A stretch of DNA of 64,000 nucleotides from Clavelina lepadiformis (lineage: Eukaryota > Chordata > Ascidiacea > Aplousobranchia > Clavelinidae), in assembly GCF_947623445.1 (NCBI RefSeq), contig NC_135246.1, forward strand, positions 10,089,856 through 10,153,855, read 5' to 3'. Position numbers and translations under genes: made by a program. Under the pieces are notes generated by a model. The model was not told the DNA's origin. It searched no databases and saw nothing but the letters and a program-made list of their open reading frames with translations. Each line of letters starts with the position of its first letter. Position 1 is the stretch's first letter. Below, in pieces: positions 52,586 through 63,925 of this stretch.

Positions 52586-52659
52586 TGGCCAATACGGGGC
52601 TCGAACCCGCGACATTCGCGTTATTAGCACGACGCTCTAACCAACTGAGCTAATCGGCC
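52586..52659 (-). tRNA. tRNA-Ile(AAT), R21
   Basis: Consensus copy. Confidence 0.95.
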
Positions 52660-52909
52660 TCGATTGTTTGGGGTCCAAAACAACGATTAATTTCACCATT
52701 ATTCCGACTTTGAAATTTTTGTTTTATTGAATAATTTTCTGGCAAATTGAGAATTTTTCTTTCAGCAATCCATTTCTCCAAGTTATCACGGCATATACCT
52801 CCCTATTAACGAACAACAATCCTTATTCTTCAAAACATTTTTGTCATCAAAGCGAAAATACACTTTCTGGGCACTCACACGAAAGGTTATCCAGGTAATG
52901 TTAAGAAAA

Positions 52910-52980
52910 TGCATTGACCGGGAATCGAACCCGGGCCTCCCGCGTGGCAGACGAGAATTCTACCACTGAACCATCAATGC
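52910..52980 (-). tRNA. tRNA-Gly(GCC), R21
   Basis: One anticodon-stem C to T (CTCGTCTGCC), giving a wobble. Confidence 0.9.
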
Positions 52981-52987
52981 ATGCACT

Positions 52988-53059
52988 TTCCCAGACCGGG
53001 AATCGAACCCGGGCCGCCTGGGTGAAAGCCAGGAATCCTGACCACTAGACCATCTGGGA
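52988..53059 (-). tRNA. tRNA-Glu(TTC), R21
   Basis: Consensus copy. Confidence 0.95.
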
Positions 53060-53913
53060 GCGGCGATCGATCTTTATTTGATCCAGTAAATATACTTTGA
53101 CTGAAATCCGGCTCAAGGGATCATGACCCAATTTAAAAAAATAGGCTTTTCAATGGAAAGTACATTTAACTAAAAAGCTACTGTCGTAGAACCACTTCAC
53201 GAGCCTCCATCAATATTCGCTTGCAACGAGATCTAGGCTAAGAATGCCTACATTCTCAGTTTGACAGAATTACAAAATAATAACAAACCAGCCCACGTCG
53301 ACGTCACATGCACATTGCACTTCGACATTTTTCATCCAGTAGATATGACGCATTGGTTGCGAAATCGTCATAAACACAGTGTTTCCAGCTGAAAAATGTG
53401 TTCCTAATGCGAACTGACACCTCAACAAAACAAAGTGAACGAAATTAGTTGCCTCGACACGCGATTGAACCAGGGACCATTGAACATTAAACCAAGAAGC
53501 TACTATCGCAAAACTACATCACGAGCCTTCCTCAATTTTGGCTTGCAACGATATATAAGCTAGGAATGCCTACATTCTTAGTTTGGACAGAATCATTTTA
53601 CTAAAATTTATAAAACAACCACCTAAACTTTACAGCATGTTTTGAGAGTAAAAGTTTCGGACAACTAATCCACGGAAAACAAATATGCGACTTCTAAATA
53701 ATTTACAGCTTAGCCTGGACCTGCAATACGCTATCGCCAAAACCATATCAAACCAGCCCACGTCGACGTCACATGCGCATTGGACTGCAACATTTTTCGT
53801 CTTTTTAATATCACGCATTGGTGGAGACCTCGTCACACATAAAATGTTCCCGCTTAAAATTGTGTTCCTAAAAGGAAATGACTTCTCAAAAGAACGAAGT
53901 AGTGGAAATTAGT

Positions 53914-53986
53914 TGCCTCGACTCGAGATTGAACCAGGGACCTTTAAATCTTCAGTCTAACGCTCTCCCAACTGAGCTATCGAGGC
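53914..53986 (-). tRNA. tRNA-Phe(GAA), R22, variant
   Basis: Two T-stem changes (AATCTCGAG; one mismatch, one wobble) and an anticodon-stem wobble. Confidence 0.8.
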
Positions 53987-53992
53987 AAGCTT

Positions 53993-54066
53993 TGGCCAAT
54001 ACGGGGCTCGAACCCGCGACATTCGCGTTATTAGCACGACGCTCTAACCAACTGAGCTAATCGGCC
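53993..54066 (-). tRNA. tRNA-Ile(AAT), R22
   Basis: Consensus copy. Confidence 0.95.
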
Positions 54067-54316
54067 TCGATTGTTTGGGGTCCAAAACAACGATTAATTT
54101 CACCATTATTCCGACTTTGAAATTTTTGTTTTATTGAAGAATTTTCTGGCAGATTGAGAATTTTTCTTTCAGCAATCCATTTCTCTAAGTTATCACGGCA
54201 TATACATCCCTATTAACGAACAACAATCCTTATTCTTCAAAACATTTTTGTCATCAAAGCGAAAATACACTTTCTGGGCACTCACACGAAAGGTTATCCA
54301 GGTAATGTTAAGAAAA

Positions 54317-54387
54317 TGCATTGACCGGGAATCGAACCCGGGCCTCCCGCGTGGCAGGCGAGAATTCTACCACTGAACCATCAATGC
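54317..54387 (-). tRNA. tRNA-Gly(GCC), R22
   Basis: Consensus copy. Confidence 0.95.
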
Positions 54388-54394
54388 ATGCACT

Positions 54395-54466
54395 TTCCCA
54401 GACCGGAAATCGAACCCGGGCCGCCTGGGTGAAAGCCAGGAATCCTGACCACTAGACCATCTGGGA
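54395..54466 (-). tRNA. tRNA-Glu(TTC), R22
   Basis: GATTTCCGG wobble only. Confidence 0.92.
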
Positions 54467-55322
54467 GCGGCGATCGATCTTTATTTGATCCAGTAAATAT
54501 ACTTTGACTGAAATCCGGCTCAAGGGATCATGAGCCAATTTTAAAAAAATAGGCTTTTCAATGCAAAGTACATTTAACTAAGAAGCTACTGTCGTAAAAC
54601 CACTTCACGAGCCTCCATCAATATTCGCTTGCAACAAGATCTAGGCTAAGAATGCCTCCATTCTCAGTTTGACAGAATTACAAAATAATAACAAACCAGC
54701 CCACGTCGACGTCACATGCACATTGCACTTCGACATTTTTCATACAGTAGATATGACGCATTGGTTGCGAAATCGTCATAAACACAGTGTTTCCAGCTGA
54801 AAAAATATGTTCCTAATGCGAACTGACACCTCAACAAAACAAAGTGAACGAAATTAGTTGCCTCGACACGCGATTGAACCAGGGATCATTGAACATTAAA
54901 CCAAGAAGCTACTATCGCAAAACTACATCACGAGCCTTCCTCAATTTTGGCTTGCAACGACATATAGGCTAGGAATGCCTACATTCTTAGTTTGGACAGA
55001 ATCATTTTACTAAAATTTATAAAACAACCACCTAAGCTTTACAGCATGTTTTGAGAGTAAAAGTTTCGGACAACTAATCCACGGAAAACAAATATGCGAC
55101 TTCTAAATAATTTACAGCTTAGCCTGGACCTGCAATACGCTATCGCCAAAACCATATCAAACCAGCCCACGTCGACGTCACATGCGCATTGGACTGCAAC
55201 ATTTTTCGTCTTTTTAATATCACGCATTGGTTGAGACCTCGTCACACATAAAATGTTCCCGCTTAAAATTGTGTTCCTAAAAGGAAATGACTTCTCAAAA
55301 GAACGAACTAATCGAAATTAGT

Positions 55323-55395
55323 TGCCTCGACCCGGGATTGAACCAGGGACCTTTAGATCTTCAGTCTAAAGCTCTCCCAACTGAGCTATCGAGGC
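55323..55395 (-). tRNA. tRNA-Phe(GAA), R23
   Basis: G26 to T at the D/anticodon-stem junction (GAGCTTTAG). Confidence 0.88.
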
Positions 55396-55401
55396 AAGCT
55401 T

Positions 55402-55475
55402 TGGCCAATACGGGGCTCGAACCCGCGACATTCGCGTTATTAGCACGTCGCTCTAACCAACTGAGCTAATCGGCC
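55402..55475 (-). tRNA. tRNA-Ile(AAT), R23, variant
   Basis: T to A beside the anticodon stem (GCGACGTGC). Confidence 0.85.
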
Positions 55476-55725
55476 TCGATTGTTTGGGGTCCAAAACAAC
55501 GATTAATTTCACCATTATTCCGACTTTGAAATTTTTGTTTTATTGAAGAATTTTCTGGCAAATTGAGATGTTTTCTTTCAGCAATCCATTTCTCTAAGTT
55601 ATCACGGCATATACCTCCCTATTAACGAACAACAATCCTTATTCTTCAAAACATTTTTGTCATCAAAGCGAAAATAAACTTTCTGGGCACTCACACGAAA
55701 GGTTATCCAGGTAATGTTAAGAAAA

Positions 55726-55796
55726 TGCATTAACCGGGAATCGAACCCGGGCCTCCCGCGTGGCAGGCGAGAATTCTACCACTGAACCATCAATGC
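55726..55796 (-). tRNA. tRNA-Gly(GCC), R23
   Basis: TTAATGC acceptor wobble form. Confidence 0.92.
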
Positions 55797-55803
55797 ATGC
55801 ACT

Positions 55804-55875
55804 TTCCCAGACCGGGAATCGAACCCGGGCCGCCTGGGTGAAAGCCAGGAATCCTGACCACTAGACCATCTGGGA
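55804..55875 (-). tRNA. tRNA-Glu(TTC), R23
   Basis: Consensus copy. Confidence 0.95.
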
Positions 55876-56730
55876 GCGGCGATCGATCTTTATTTGATCC
55901 AGTAAATATACTTTGACTGAAATCCGGCTCAAGGGATCATGATCCAATTTAAAAAAAAAAGGCTTTTCAATGCAAGTACATTTAACTAAGAAGCTACTGT
56001 CGTAGAACCACTTCACGAGCCTCCATCAATATTCGCTTGCAACGAGATCTAGGCTAAGAATGCCTACATTCTCAGTTTGACAGAATTACAAAATAATAAC
56101 AAACCAGCCCACGTCGACGTCACATGCACATTGCACTTCGAAATTTTTCATCCTGTAGATATGACGCATTGGTTGCGAAATCGTCATAAACACAGTGTTT
56201 CCAGCTGAAAAAATATGTTCCTAATGCGAACTGACACCTCAACAAATCAAAGTGAACGAAATTAGTTGCCTCGACACGCGATTGAACCAGGGACCATTGA
56301 ACATTAAACCAAGAAGCTACTATCGCAAAACTACATCACGAGCCTTCCTCAATTTTGGCTTGCAACGATATATAGGCTAGGAATGCCTACATTCTTAGTT
56401 TGGACAGAATCATTTTACTAAAATTTATAAAACAACCACCTAAACTTTACAGCATGTTTTGAGAGTAAAAGTTTCGGACAACTAATCCACGGAAAACAAA
56501 TATGCGACTTCTAAATAATTTACAGCTTAGCCTGGACCTGCAATACGCTATCGCCAAAACCATATCAAACCAGCCCACGTCGACGTCACATGCGCATTGG
56601 ACTGCAACATTTTTCGTCTTTTTAATATCACGCATTGGTGGAGACCTCGTCACACATAAAATGTTCCCGCTTAAAATTGTGTTCCTAAAAGGAAATGACT
56701 TCTCAAAAGAACGAAGTAATCGAAATTAGT

Positions 56731-56803
56731 TGCCTCGACCCGGGATTGAACCAGGGACCTTTAGATCTTCAGTCTAACGCTCTCCCAACTGAGCTATCGA
56801 GGC
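56731..56803 (-). tRNA. tRNA-Phe(GAA), R24
   Basis: Consensus copy. Confidence 0.95.
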
Positions 56804-56809
56804 AAGCTT

Positions 56810-56883
56810 TGGCCAATACGGGGCTCGAACCCGCGACATTCGCGTTATTAGCACGACGCTCTAACCAACTGAGCTAATCGGCC
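56810..56883 (-). tRNA. tRNA-Ile(AAT), R24
   Basis: Consensus copy. Confidence 0.95.
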
Positions 56884-57133
56884 TCGATTGTTTGGGGTCC
56901 AAAACAACGATTAATTTCACCATTATTCCGACTTTGAAATTTTTGTTTTATTGAATAATTTTCTGGCAAATTGAGAATTTTTCTTTCAGCAATCCATTTC
57001 TCCAAGTTATCACGGCATATACCTCCCTATTAACGAACAACAATCCTTATTCTTCAAAACATTTTTGTCATCAAAGCGAAAATACACTTTCTGGGCACTC
57101 ACACGAAAGGTTATCCAGGTAATGTTAAGAAAA

Positions 57134-57204
57134 TGCATTGACCGGGAATCGAACCCGGGCCTCCCGCGTGGCAGGCGAGAATTCTACCACTGAACCATCA
57201 ATGC
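57134..57204 (-). tRNA. tRNA-Gly(GCC), R24
   Basis: Consensus copy. Confidence 0.95.
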
Positions 57205-57211
57205 ATGCACT

Positions 57212-57283
57212 TTCCCAGACCGGCAATCGAACCCGGGCCGCCTGGGTGAAAGCCAGGAATCCTGACCACTAGACCATCTGGGA
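57212..57283 (-). tRNA. tRNA-Glu(TTC), R24, variant
   Basis: One T-stem change (GATTGCCGG), a mismatch. Confidence 0.85.
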
Positions 57284-58137
57284 GCGGCGATCGATCTTTA
57301 TTTGATCCAGTAAATATACTTTGACTGAAATCCGGCTCAAGGGATCATGACCCAATTTAAAAAAATAGGCTTTTCAATGGAAAGTACATTTAACTAAAAA
57401 GCTACTGTCGTAGAACCACTTCACGAGCCTCCATCAATATTCGCTTGCAACGAGATCTAGGCTAAGAATGCCTACATTCTCAGTTTGACAGAATTACAAA
57501 ATAATAACAAACTAGCCCACGTCGACGTCACATGCACATTGCACTTCGACATTTTTCATCCAGTAGATATGACGCATTGGTTGCGAAATCGTCATAAACA
57601 CAGTGTTTCCAGCTGAAAAATGTGTTCCTAATGCGAACTGACACCTCAACAAAACAAAGTGAACGAAATTAGTTGCCTCGACACGCGATTGAACCAGGGA
57701 CCATTGAACATTAAACCAAGAAGCTACTATCGCAAAACTACATCACGAGCCTTCCTCAATTTTGGCTTGCAACGATATATAAGCTAGGAATGCCTACATT
57801 CTTAGTTTGGACAGAATCATTTTACTAAAATTTATAAAACAACCACCTAAACTTTACAGCATGTTTTGAGAGTAAAAGTTTCGGACAACTAATCCACGGA
57901 AAACAAATATGCGACTTCTAAATAATTTACAGCTTAGCCTGGACCTGCAATACGCTATCGCCAAAACCATATCAAACCAGCCCACGTCGACGTCACATGC
58001 GCATTGGACTGCAACATTTTTCGTCTTTTTAATATCACGCATTGGTGGAGACCTCGTCACACATAAAATGTTCCCGCTTAAAATTGTGTTCCTAAAAGGA
58101 AATGACTTCTCAAAAGAACGAAGTAGTGGAAATTAGT

Positions 58138-58210
58138 TGCCTCGACTCGAGATTGAACCAGGGACCTTTAAATCTTCAGTCTAACGCTCTCCCAACTGAG
58201 CTATCGAGGC
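58138..58210 (-). tRNA. tRNA-Phe(GAA), R25, variant
   Basis: Same changes as R22. Confidence 0.8.
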
Positions 58211-58216
58211 AAGCTT

Positions 58217-58290
58217 TGGCCAATACGGGGCTCGAACCCGCGACATTCGCGTTATTAGCACGACGCTCTAACCAACTGAGCTAATCGGCC
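58217..58290 (-). tRNA. tRNA-Ile(AAT), R25
   Basis: Consensus copy. Confidence 0.95.
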
Positions 58291-58540
58291 TCGATTGTTT
58301 GGGGTCCAAAACAACGATTAATTTCACCATTATTCCGACTTTGAAATTTTTGTTTTATTGAAGAATTTTCTGGCAGATTGAGAATTTTTCTTTCAGCAAT
58401 CCATTTCTCTAAGTTATCACGGCATATACATCCCTATTAACGAACAACAATCCTTATTCTTCAAAACATTTTTGTCATCAAAGCGAAAATACACTTTCTG
58501 GGCACTCACACGAAAGGTTATCCAGGTAATGTTAAGAAAA

Positions 58541-58611
58541 TGCATTGACCGGGAATCGAACCCGGGCCTCCCGCGTGGCAGGCGAGAATTCTACCACTGA
58601 ACCATCAATGC
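58541..58611 (-). tRNA. tRNA-Gly(GCC), R25
   Basis: Consensus copy. Confidence 0.95.
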
Positions 58612-58618
58612 ATGCACT

Positions 58619-58690
58619 TTCCCAGACCGGAAACCGAACCCGGGCCGCCTGGGTGAAAGCCAGGAATCCTGACCACTAGACCATCTGGGA
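58619..58690 (-). tRNA. tRNA-Glu(TTC), R25, variant
   Basis: A to G in the T loop (GGTTCGGTTTCC), a B box position. Confidence 0.85.
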
Positions 58691-59546
58691 GCGGCGATCG
58701 ATCTTTATTTGATCCAGTAAATATACTTTGACTGAAATCCGGCTCAAGGGATCATGACCCAATTTTTAAAAAATAGGCTTTTCAATGCAAAGTACATTTA
58801 ACTAAGAAGCTACTGTCGTAGAACCACTTCACGAGCCTCCATGAATATTCGCTTGCAAGAAGATCTAGGCTAAGAATGCCTACATTCTCAGTTTGACAGA
58901 ATTACAAAATAATAACAAACCAGCCCACGTCGACGTCACATGCACATTGCACTTCGACATTTTTCATCCAGTAGATATGACGCATTGGTTGCGAAATCGT
59001 CATAAACACAGTGTTTCCAGATAAAAAAATATGTTCTTAATGCGAACTGACACCTCAACAAAACAAAGTGAACGAAATTAGTTGCCTCGACACGCGATTG
59101 AACCAGGGACCATTGAACATTAAACCAAGAAGCTACTATCGCAAAACTACATCACGAGCCTTCCTCAATTTTGGCTTGCAACGATATATAGGCTAGGAAT
59201 GCCTACATTCTTAGTTTGGACAGAATCATTTTACTAAAATTTATAAAACAACCACCTAAACTTTACAGCATGTTTTGAGAGTAAAAGTTTCGGACAACTA
59301 ATCCACGGAAAACAAATATGCGACTTCTAAATAATTTACAGCTTAGCCTGGACCTGCAATACGCTATCGCCAAAACCATATCAAACCAGCCCACGTCGAC
59401 GTCACATGCGCATTGGACTGCAACATTTTTCGTCTTTTTAATATCACGCATTGGTTGAGACCTCGTCACACATAAAATGTTCCCGCTTAAAATTGTGTTC
59501 CTAAAAGGAAATGACTTCTCAAAAGAACGAACTAATCGAAATTAGT

Positions 59547-59619
59547 TGCCTCGACCCGGGATTGAACCAGGGACCTTTAGATCTTCAGTCTAAAGCTCTC
59601 CCAACTGAGCTATCGAGGC
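59547..59619 (-). tRNA. tRNA-Phe(GAA), R26
   Basis: G26 to T as in R23. Confidence 0.88.
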
Positions 59620-59625
59620 AAGCTT

Positions 59626-59699
59626 TGGCCAATACGGGGCTCGAACCCGCGACATTCGCGTTATTAGCACGTCGCTCTAACCAACTGAGCTAATCGGCC
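59626..59699 (-). tRNA. tRNA-Ile(AAT), R26, variant
   Basis: Same change as R23. Confidence 0.85.
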
Positions 59700-59949
59700 T
59701 CGATTGTTTGGGGTCCAAAACAACGATTAATTTCACCATTATTCCGACTTTGAAATTTTTGTTTTATTGAAGAATTTTCTGGCAAATTGAGAATTTTTCT
59801 TTCAGCAATCCATTTCTCTAAGTTATCACGGCATATACCTCCCTATTAACGAACAACAATCCTTATTCTTCAAAACATTTTTGTCATCAAAGCGAAAATA
59901 CACTTTCTGGGCACTCACACGAAAGGTTATCCAGGTAATGTTAAGAAAA

Positions 59950-60020
59950 TGCATTGACCGGGAATCGAACCCGGGCCTCCCGCGTGGCAGGCGAGAATTC
60001 TACCACTGAACCATCAATGC
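59950..60020 (-). tRNA. tRNA-Gly(GCC), R26
   Basis: Consensus copy. Confidence 0.95.
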
Positions 60021-60027
60021 ATGCACT

Positions 60028-60099
60028 TTCCCAGACCGGGAATCGAACCCGGGCCGCCTGGGTGAAAGCCAGGAATCCTGACCACTAGACCATCTGGGA
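60028..60099 (-). tRNA. tRNA-Glu(TTC), R26
   Basis: Consensus copy. Confidence 0.95.
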
Positions 60100-60955
60100 G
60101 CGGCGATCGATCTTTATTTGATCCAGTAAATATACTTTGACTGAAATCCGGCTCAAGGGATCATGACCCAATTTTTAAAAAATAGGCTTTTCAATGCAAA
60201 GTACATTTAACTAAGAAGCTACTGTCGTAGAACCACTTCACGAGCCTCCATGAATATTCGCTTGCAAGAAGATCTAGGCTAAGAATGCCTACATTCTCAG
60301 TTTGACAGAATTACAAAATAATAACAAACCAGCCCACGTCGACGTCACATGCACATTGCACTTCGACATTTTTCATCCAGTAGATATGACGCATTGGTTG
60401 CGAAATCGTCATAAACACAGTGTTTCCAGATAAAAAAATATGTTCTTAATGCGAACTGACACCTCAACAAAACAAAGTGAACGAAATTAGTTGCCTCGAC
60501 ACGCGATTGAACCAGGGACCATTGAACATTAAACCAAGAAGCTACTATCGCAAAACTACATCACGAGCCTTCCTCAATTTTGGCTTGCAACGATATATAG
60601 GCTAGGAATGCCTACATTCTTAGTTTGGACAGAATCATTTTACTAAAATTTATAAAACAACCACCTAAACTTTACAGCATGTTTTGAGAGTAAAAGTTTC
60701 GGACAACTAATCCACGGAAAACAAATATGCGACTTCTAAATAATTTACAGCTTAGCCTGGACCTGCAATACGCTATCGCCAAAACCATATCAAACCAGCC
60801 CACGTCGACGTCACATGCGCATTGGACTGCAACATTTTTCGTCTTTTTAATACCACGCATTGGTGGAGACCTCGTCACACATAAAATGTTCCCGCTTAAA
60901 ATTGTGTTCCTAAAAGGAAATGACTTCTCAAAAGAACGAAGTAATCGAAATTAGT

Positions 60956-61028
60956 TGCCTCGACCCGGGATTGAACCAGGGACCTTTAGATCTTCAGTCT
61001 AACGCTCTCCCAACTGAGCTATCGAGGC
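60956..61028 (-). tRNA. tRNA-Phe(GAA), R27
   Basis: Consensus copy. Confidence 0.95.
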
Positions 61029-61034
61029 AAGCTT

Positions 61035-61108
61035 TGGCCAATACGGGGCTCGAACCCGCGACATTCGCGTTATTAGCACGACGCTCTAACCAACTGAGCT
61101 AATCGGCC
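61035..61108 (-). tRNA. tRNA-Ile(AAT), R27
   Basis: Consensus copy. Confidence 0.95.
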
Positions 61109-61358
61109 TCGATTGTTTGGGGTCCAAAACAACGATTAATTTCACCATTATTCCGACTTTGAAATTTTTGTTTTATTGAAGAATTTTCTGGCAAATTGAG
61201 AATTTTTCTTTCAGCAATCCATTTTTCTAAGTTATCACGGCATATACCTCCCTATTAACGAACAACAATCCTTATTCTTCAAAACATTTTTGTCATCAAA
61301 GCGAAAATACACTATCTGGGCACTCACACGAAAGGTTATCCAGGTAATGTTAAGAAAA

Positions 61359-61429
61359 TGCATTGACCGGGAATCGAACCCGGGCCTCCCGCGTGGCAGG
61401 CGAGAATTCTACCACTGAACCATCAATGC
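61359..61429 (-). tRNA. tRNA-Gly(GCC), R27
   Basis: Consensus copy. Confidence 0.95.
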
Positions 61430-61436
61430 ATGCACT

Positions 61437-61508
61437 TTCCCAGACCGGGAATCGAACCCGGGCCGCCTGGGTGAAAGCCAGGAATCCTGACCACTAGACC
61501 ATCTGGGA
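61437..61508 (-). tRNA. tRNA-Glu(TTC), R27
   Basis: Consensus copy. Confidence 0.95.
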
Positions 61509-62364
61509 GCGGCGATCGATCTTTATTTGATCCAGTAAATATACTTTGACTGAAATCCGGCTCAAGGGATCATGACCCAATTTTAAAAAAATAGGCTTTT
61601 CAATGCAAAGTACATTTAACTAAGAAGCTACTGTCGTAGAACCACTTCACGAGCCTCCATGAATATTCGCTTGCAAGAAGATCTAGGCTAAGAATGCCTA
61701 CATTCTCAGTTTGACAGAATTACAAAATAATAACAAACCAGCCCACGTCGACGTCACATGCACATTGCACTTCGAAATTTTTCATCCAGTAGATATGACG
61801 CATTGGTTGCGAAATCGTCATAAACACAGTGTTTCCAGCTAAAAAAATATGTTCCTAATGCGAACTGACACCTCAACAAAACAAAGTGAACGAAATTAGT
61901 TGCCTCGACACGCGATTGAACCAGGGACCATTGAACATTAAACCAAGAAGCTACTATCGCAAAACTACATCACGAGCCTTCCTCAATTTTGGCTTGCAAC
62001 GATATATAGGCTAGGAATGCCTACATTCTTAGTTTGGACAGAATCATTTTACTAAAATTTATAAAACAACCACCTAAACTTTACAGCATGTTTTGAGAGT
62101 AAAAGTTTCGGACAACTAATCCACGGAAAACAAATATGCGAATTCTAAATAATTTACAGCTTAGCCTGGACCTGCAATACGCTATCGCCAAAACCATATC
62201 AAACCAGCCCACGTCGACGTCACATGCGCATTGGACTGCAACATTTTTCGTCTTTTTAATATCACGCATTGGTGGAGACCTCGTCACACATAAAATGTTC
62301 CCGCTTAAAATTGTGTTCCTAAAAGGAAATGACTTCTCAAAAGAACGAAGTAATCGAAATTAGT

Positions 62365-62437
62365 TGCCTCGACCCGGGATTGAACCAGGGACCTTTAGAT
62401 CTTCAGTCTAACGCTCTCCCAACTGAGCTATCGAGGC
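62365..62437 (-). tRNA. tRNA-Phe(GAA), R28
   Basis: Consensus copy. Confidence 0.95.
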
Positions 62438-62443
62438 AAGCTT

Positions 62444-62517
62444 TGGCCAATACGGGGCTCGAACCCACGACATTCGCGTTATTAGCACGACGCTCTAACC
62501 AACTGAGCTAATCGGCC
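62444..62517 (-). tRNA. tRNA-Ile(AAT), R28, variant
   Basis: One T-stem change (GTGGGTTCG), also seen in R15. Confidence 0.88.
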
Positions 62518-62767
62518 TCGATTGTTTGGGGTCCAAAACAACGATTAATTTCACCATTATTCCGACTTTGAAATTTTTGTTTTATTGAAGAATTTTCTGG
62601 CAAATTGAGAATTTTTCTTTCAGCAATCCATTTTTCTAAGTTATCACGGCATATACCTCCCTATTAACGAACAACAATCCTTATTCTTCAAAACATTTTT
62701 GTCATCAAAGCGAAAATACACTTTCTGGGCACTCACACGAAAGGTTATCCAGGTAATGTTAAGAAAA

Positions 62768-62838
62768 TGCATTGACCGGGAATCGAACCCGGGCCTCCCG
62801 CGTGGCAGGCGAGAATTCTACCACTGAACCATCAATGC
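62768..62838 (-). tRNA. tRNA-Gly(GCC), R28
   Basis: Consensus copy. Confidence 0.95.
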
Positions 62839-62845
62839 ATGCACT

Positions 62846-62917
62846 TTCCCAGACCGGGAATCGAACCCGGGCCGCCTGGGTGAAAGCCAGGAATCCTGAC
62901 CACTAGACCATCTGGGA
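62846..62917 (-). tRNA. tRNA-Glu(TTC), R28
   Basis: Consensus copy. Confidence 0.95.
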
Positions 62918-63772
62918 GCGGCGATCGATCTTTATTTGATCCAGTAAATATACTTTGACTGAAATCCGGCTCAAGGGATCATGACCCAATTTTAAAAAAA
63001 TTGGCTTTTCAATGCAAAGTACATTTAACTAAGAAGCTACTGTCGTAGAACCACTTCACGAGCCTCCATGAATATTCGCTTGCAAGAAGATCTAGGCTAA
63101 GAATGCCTACATTCTCAGTTTGACAGAATTACAAAATAATAACAAACCAGCCCACGTCGACGTCACATGCACATTGCACTTCGAAATTTTTCATCCAGTA
63201 GATATGACGCATTGGTTGCGAAATCGTCATAAACACAGTGTTTCCAGCTAAAAAATATGTTCCTAATGCGAACTGACACCTCAACAAAACAAAGTGAACG
63301 AAATTAGTTGCCTCGACACGCGATTGAACCAGGGACCATTGAACATTAAACCAAGAAGCTACTATCGCAAAACTACGTCACGAGCCTTCCTCAATTTTGG
63401 CTTGCAACGATATATAGGCTAGGAATGCCTACATTCTTAGTTTGGACAGAATCATTTTACTAAAATTTATAAAACAACCACCTAAACTTTACAGCATGTT
63501 TTGAGAGTAAAAGTTTCCGATAACTAAACCACGGAAAACAAATATGCGACTTCTAAATAATTTACAGCTTAGCCTGGACCTGCAATACGCTATCGCCAAA
63601 ACCATATCAAACCAGCCCACGTCGACGTCACATGCGCATTGGACTACAACATTTTTCGTCTTTTTAATATCACGCATTGGTGGAGACCTCGTCACACATA
63701 AAATGTTCCCGCTTAAAATTGTGTTCCTAAAAGGAAATGACTTCTCAAAAGAACGAAGTAATCGAAATTAGT

Positions 63773-63845
63773 TGCCTCGACCCGGGATTGAACCAGGGAC
63801 CTTTAGATCTTCAGTCTAACGCTCTCCCAACTGAGCTATCGAGGC
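63773..63845 (-). tRNA. tRNA-Phe(GAA), R29
   Basis: Consensus copy. Confidence 0.95.
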
Positions 63846-63851
63846 AAGCTT

Positions 63852-63925
63852 TGGCCAATACGGGGCTCGAACCCGCGACATTCGCGTTATTAGCACGACG
63901 CTCTAACCAACTGAGCTAATCGGCC
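63852..63925 (-). tRNA. tRNA-Ile(AAT), R29
   Basis: Consensus copy. Last gene in the window; the array continues beyond it. Confidence 0.95.

Larger units (their letters stand above)
52507..60099 (-). repeat. Trimeric higher-order repeat, about 4,224 bp (R21-R23, R24-R26)
   Basis: R22 and R25 share a tRNA-Phe with AATCTCGAGTCG. R23 and R26 share tRNA-Phe with GAGAGCTTTAG and tRNA-Ile with GAGCGACGTG. Phe starts repeat at exactly 4,224 bp (52507/56731, 53914/58138, 55323/59547). Three units were copied as a block. Confidence 0.9.

Noticed and set aside
3568-63919. Recurrent short open frames of 60-86 residues in every unit, on both strands (for example starting MTRSPPMRDIKK or MRLLNNLQLSLD)
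   Set aside because: They overlap tRNA genes and spacer A, face both ways over the same bases, and recur only because the DNA is repeated. No start context or protein family supports them.
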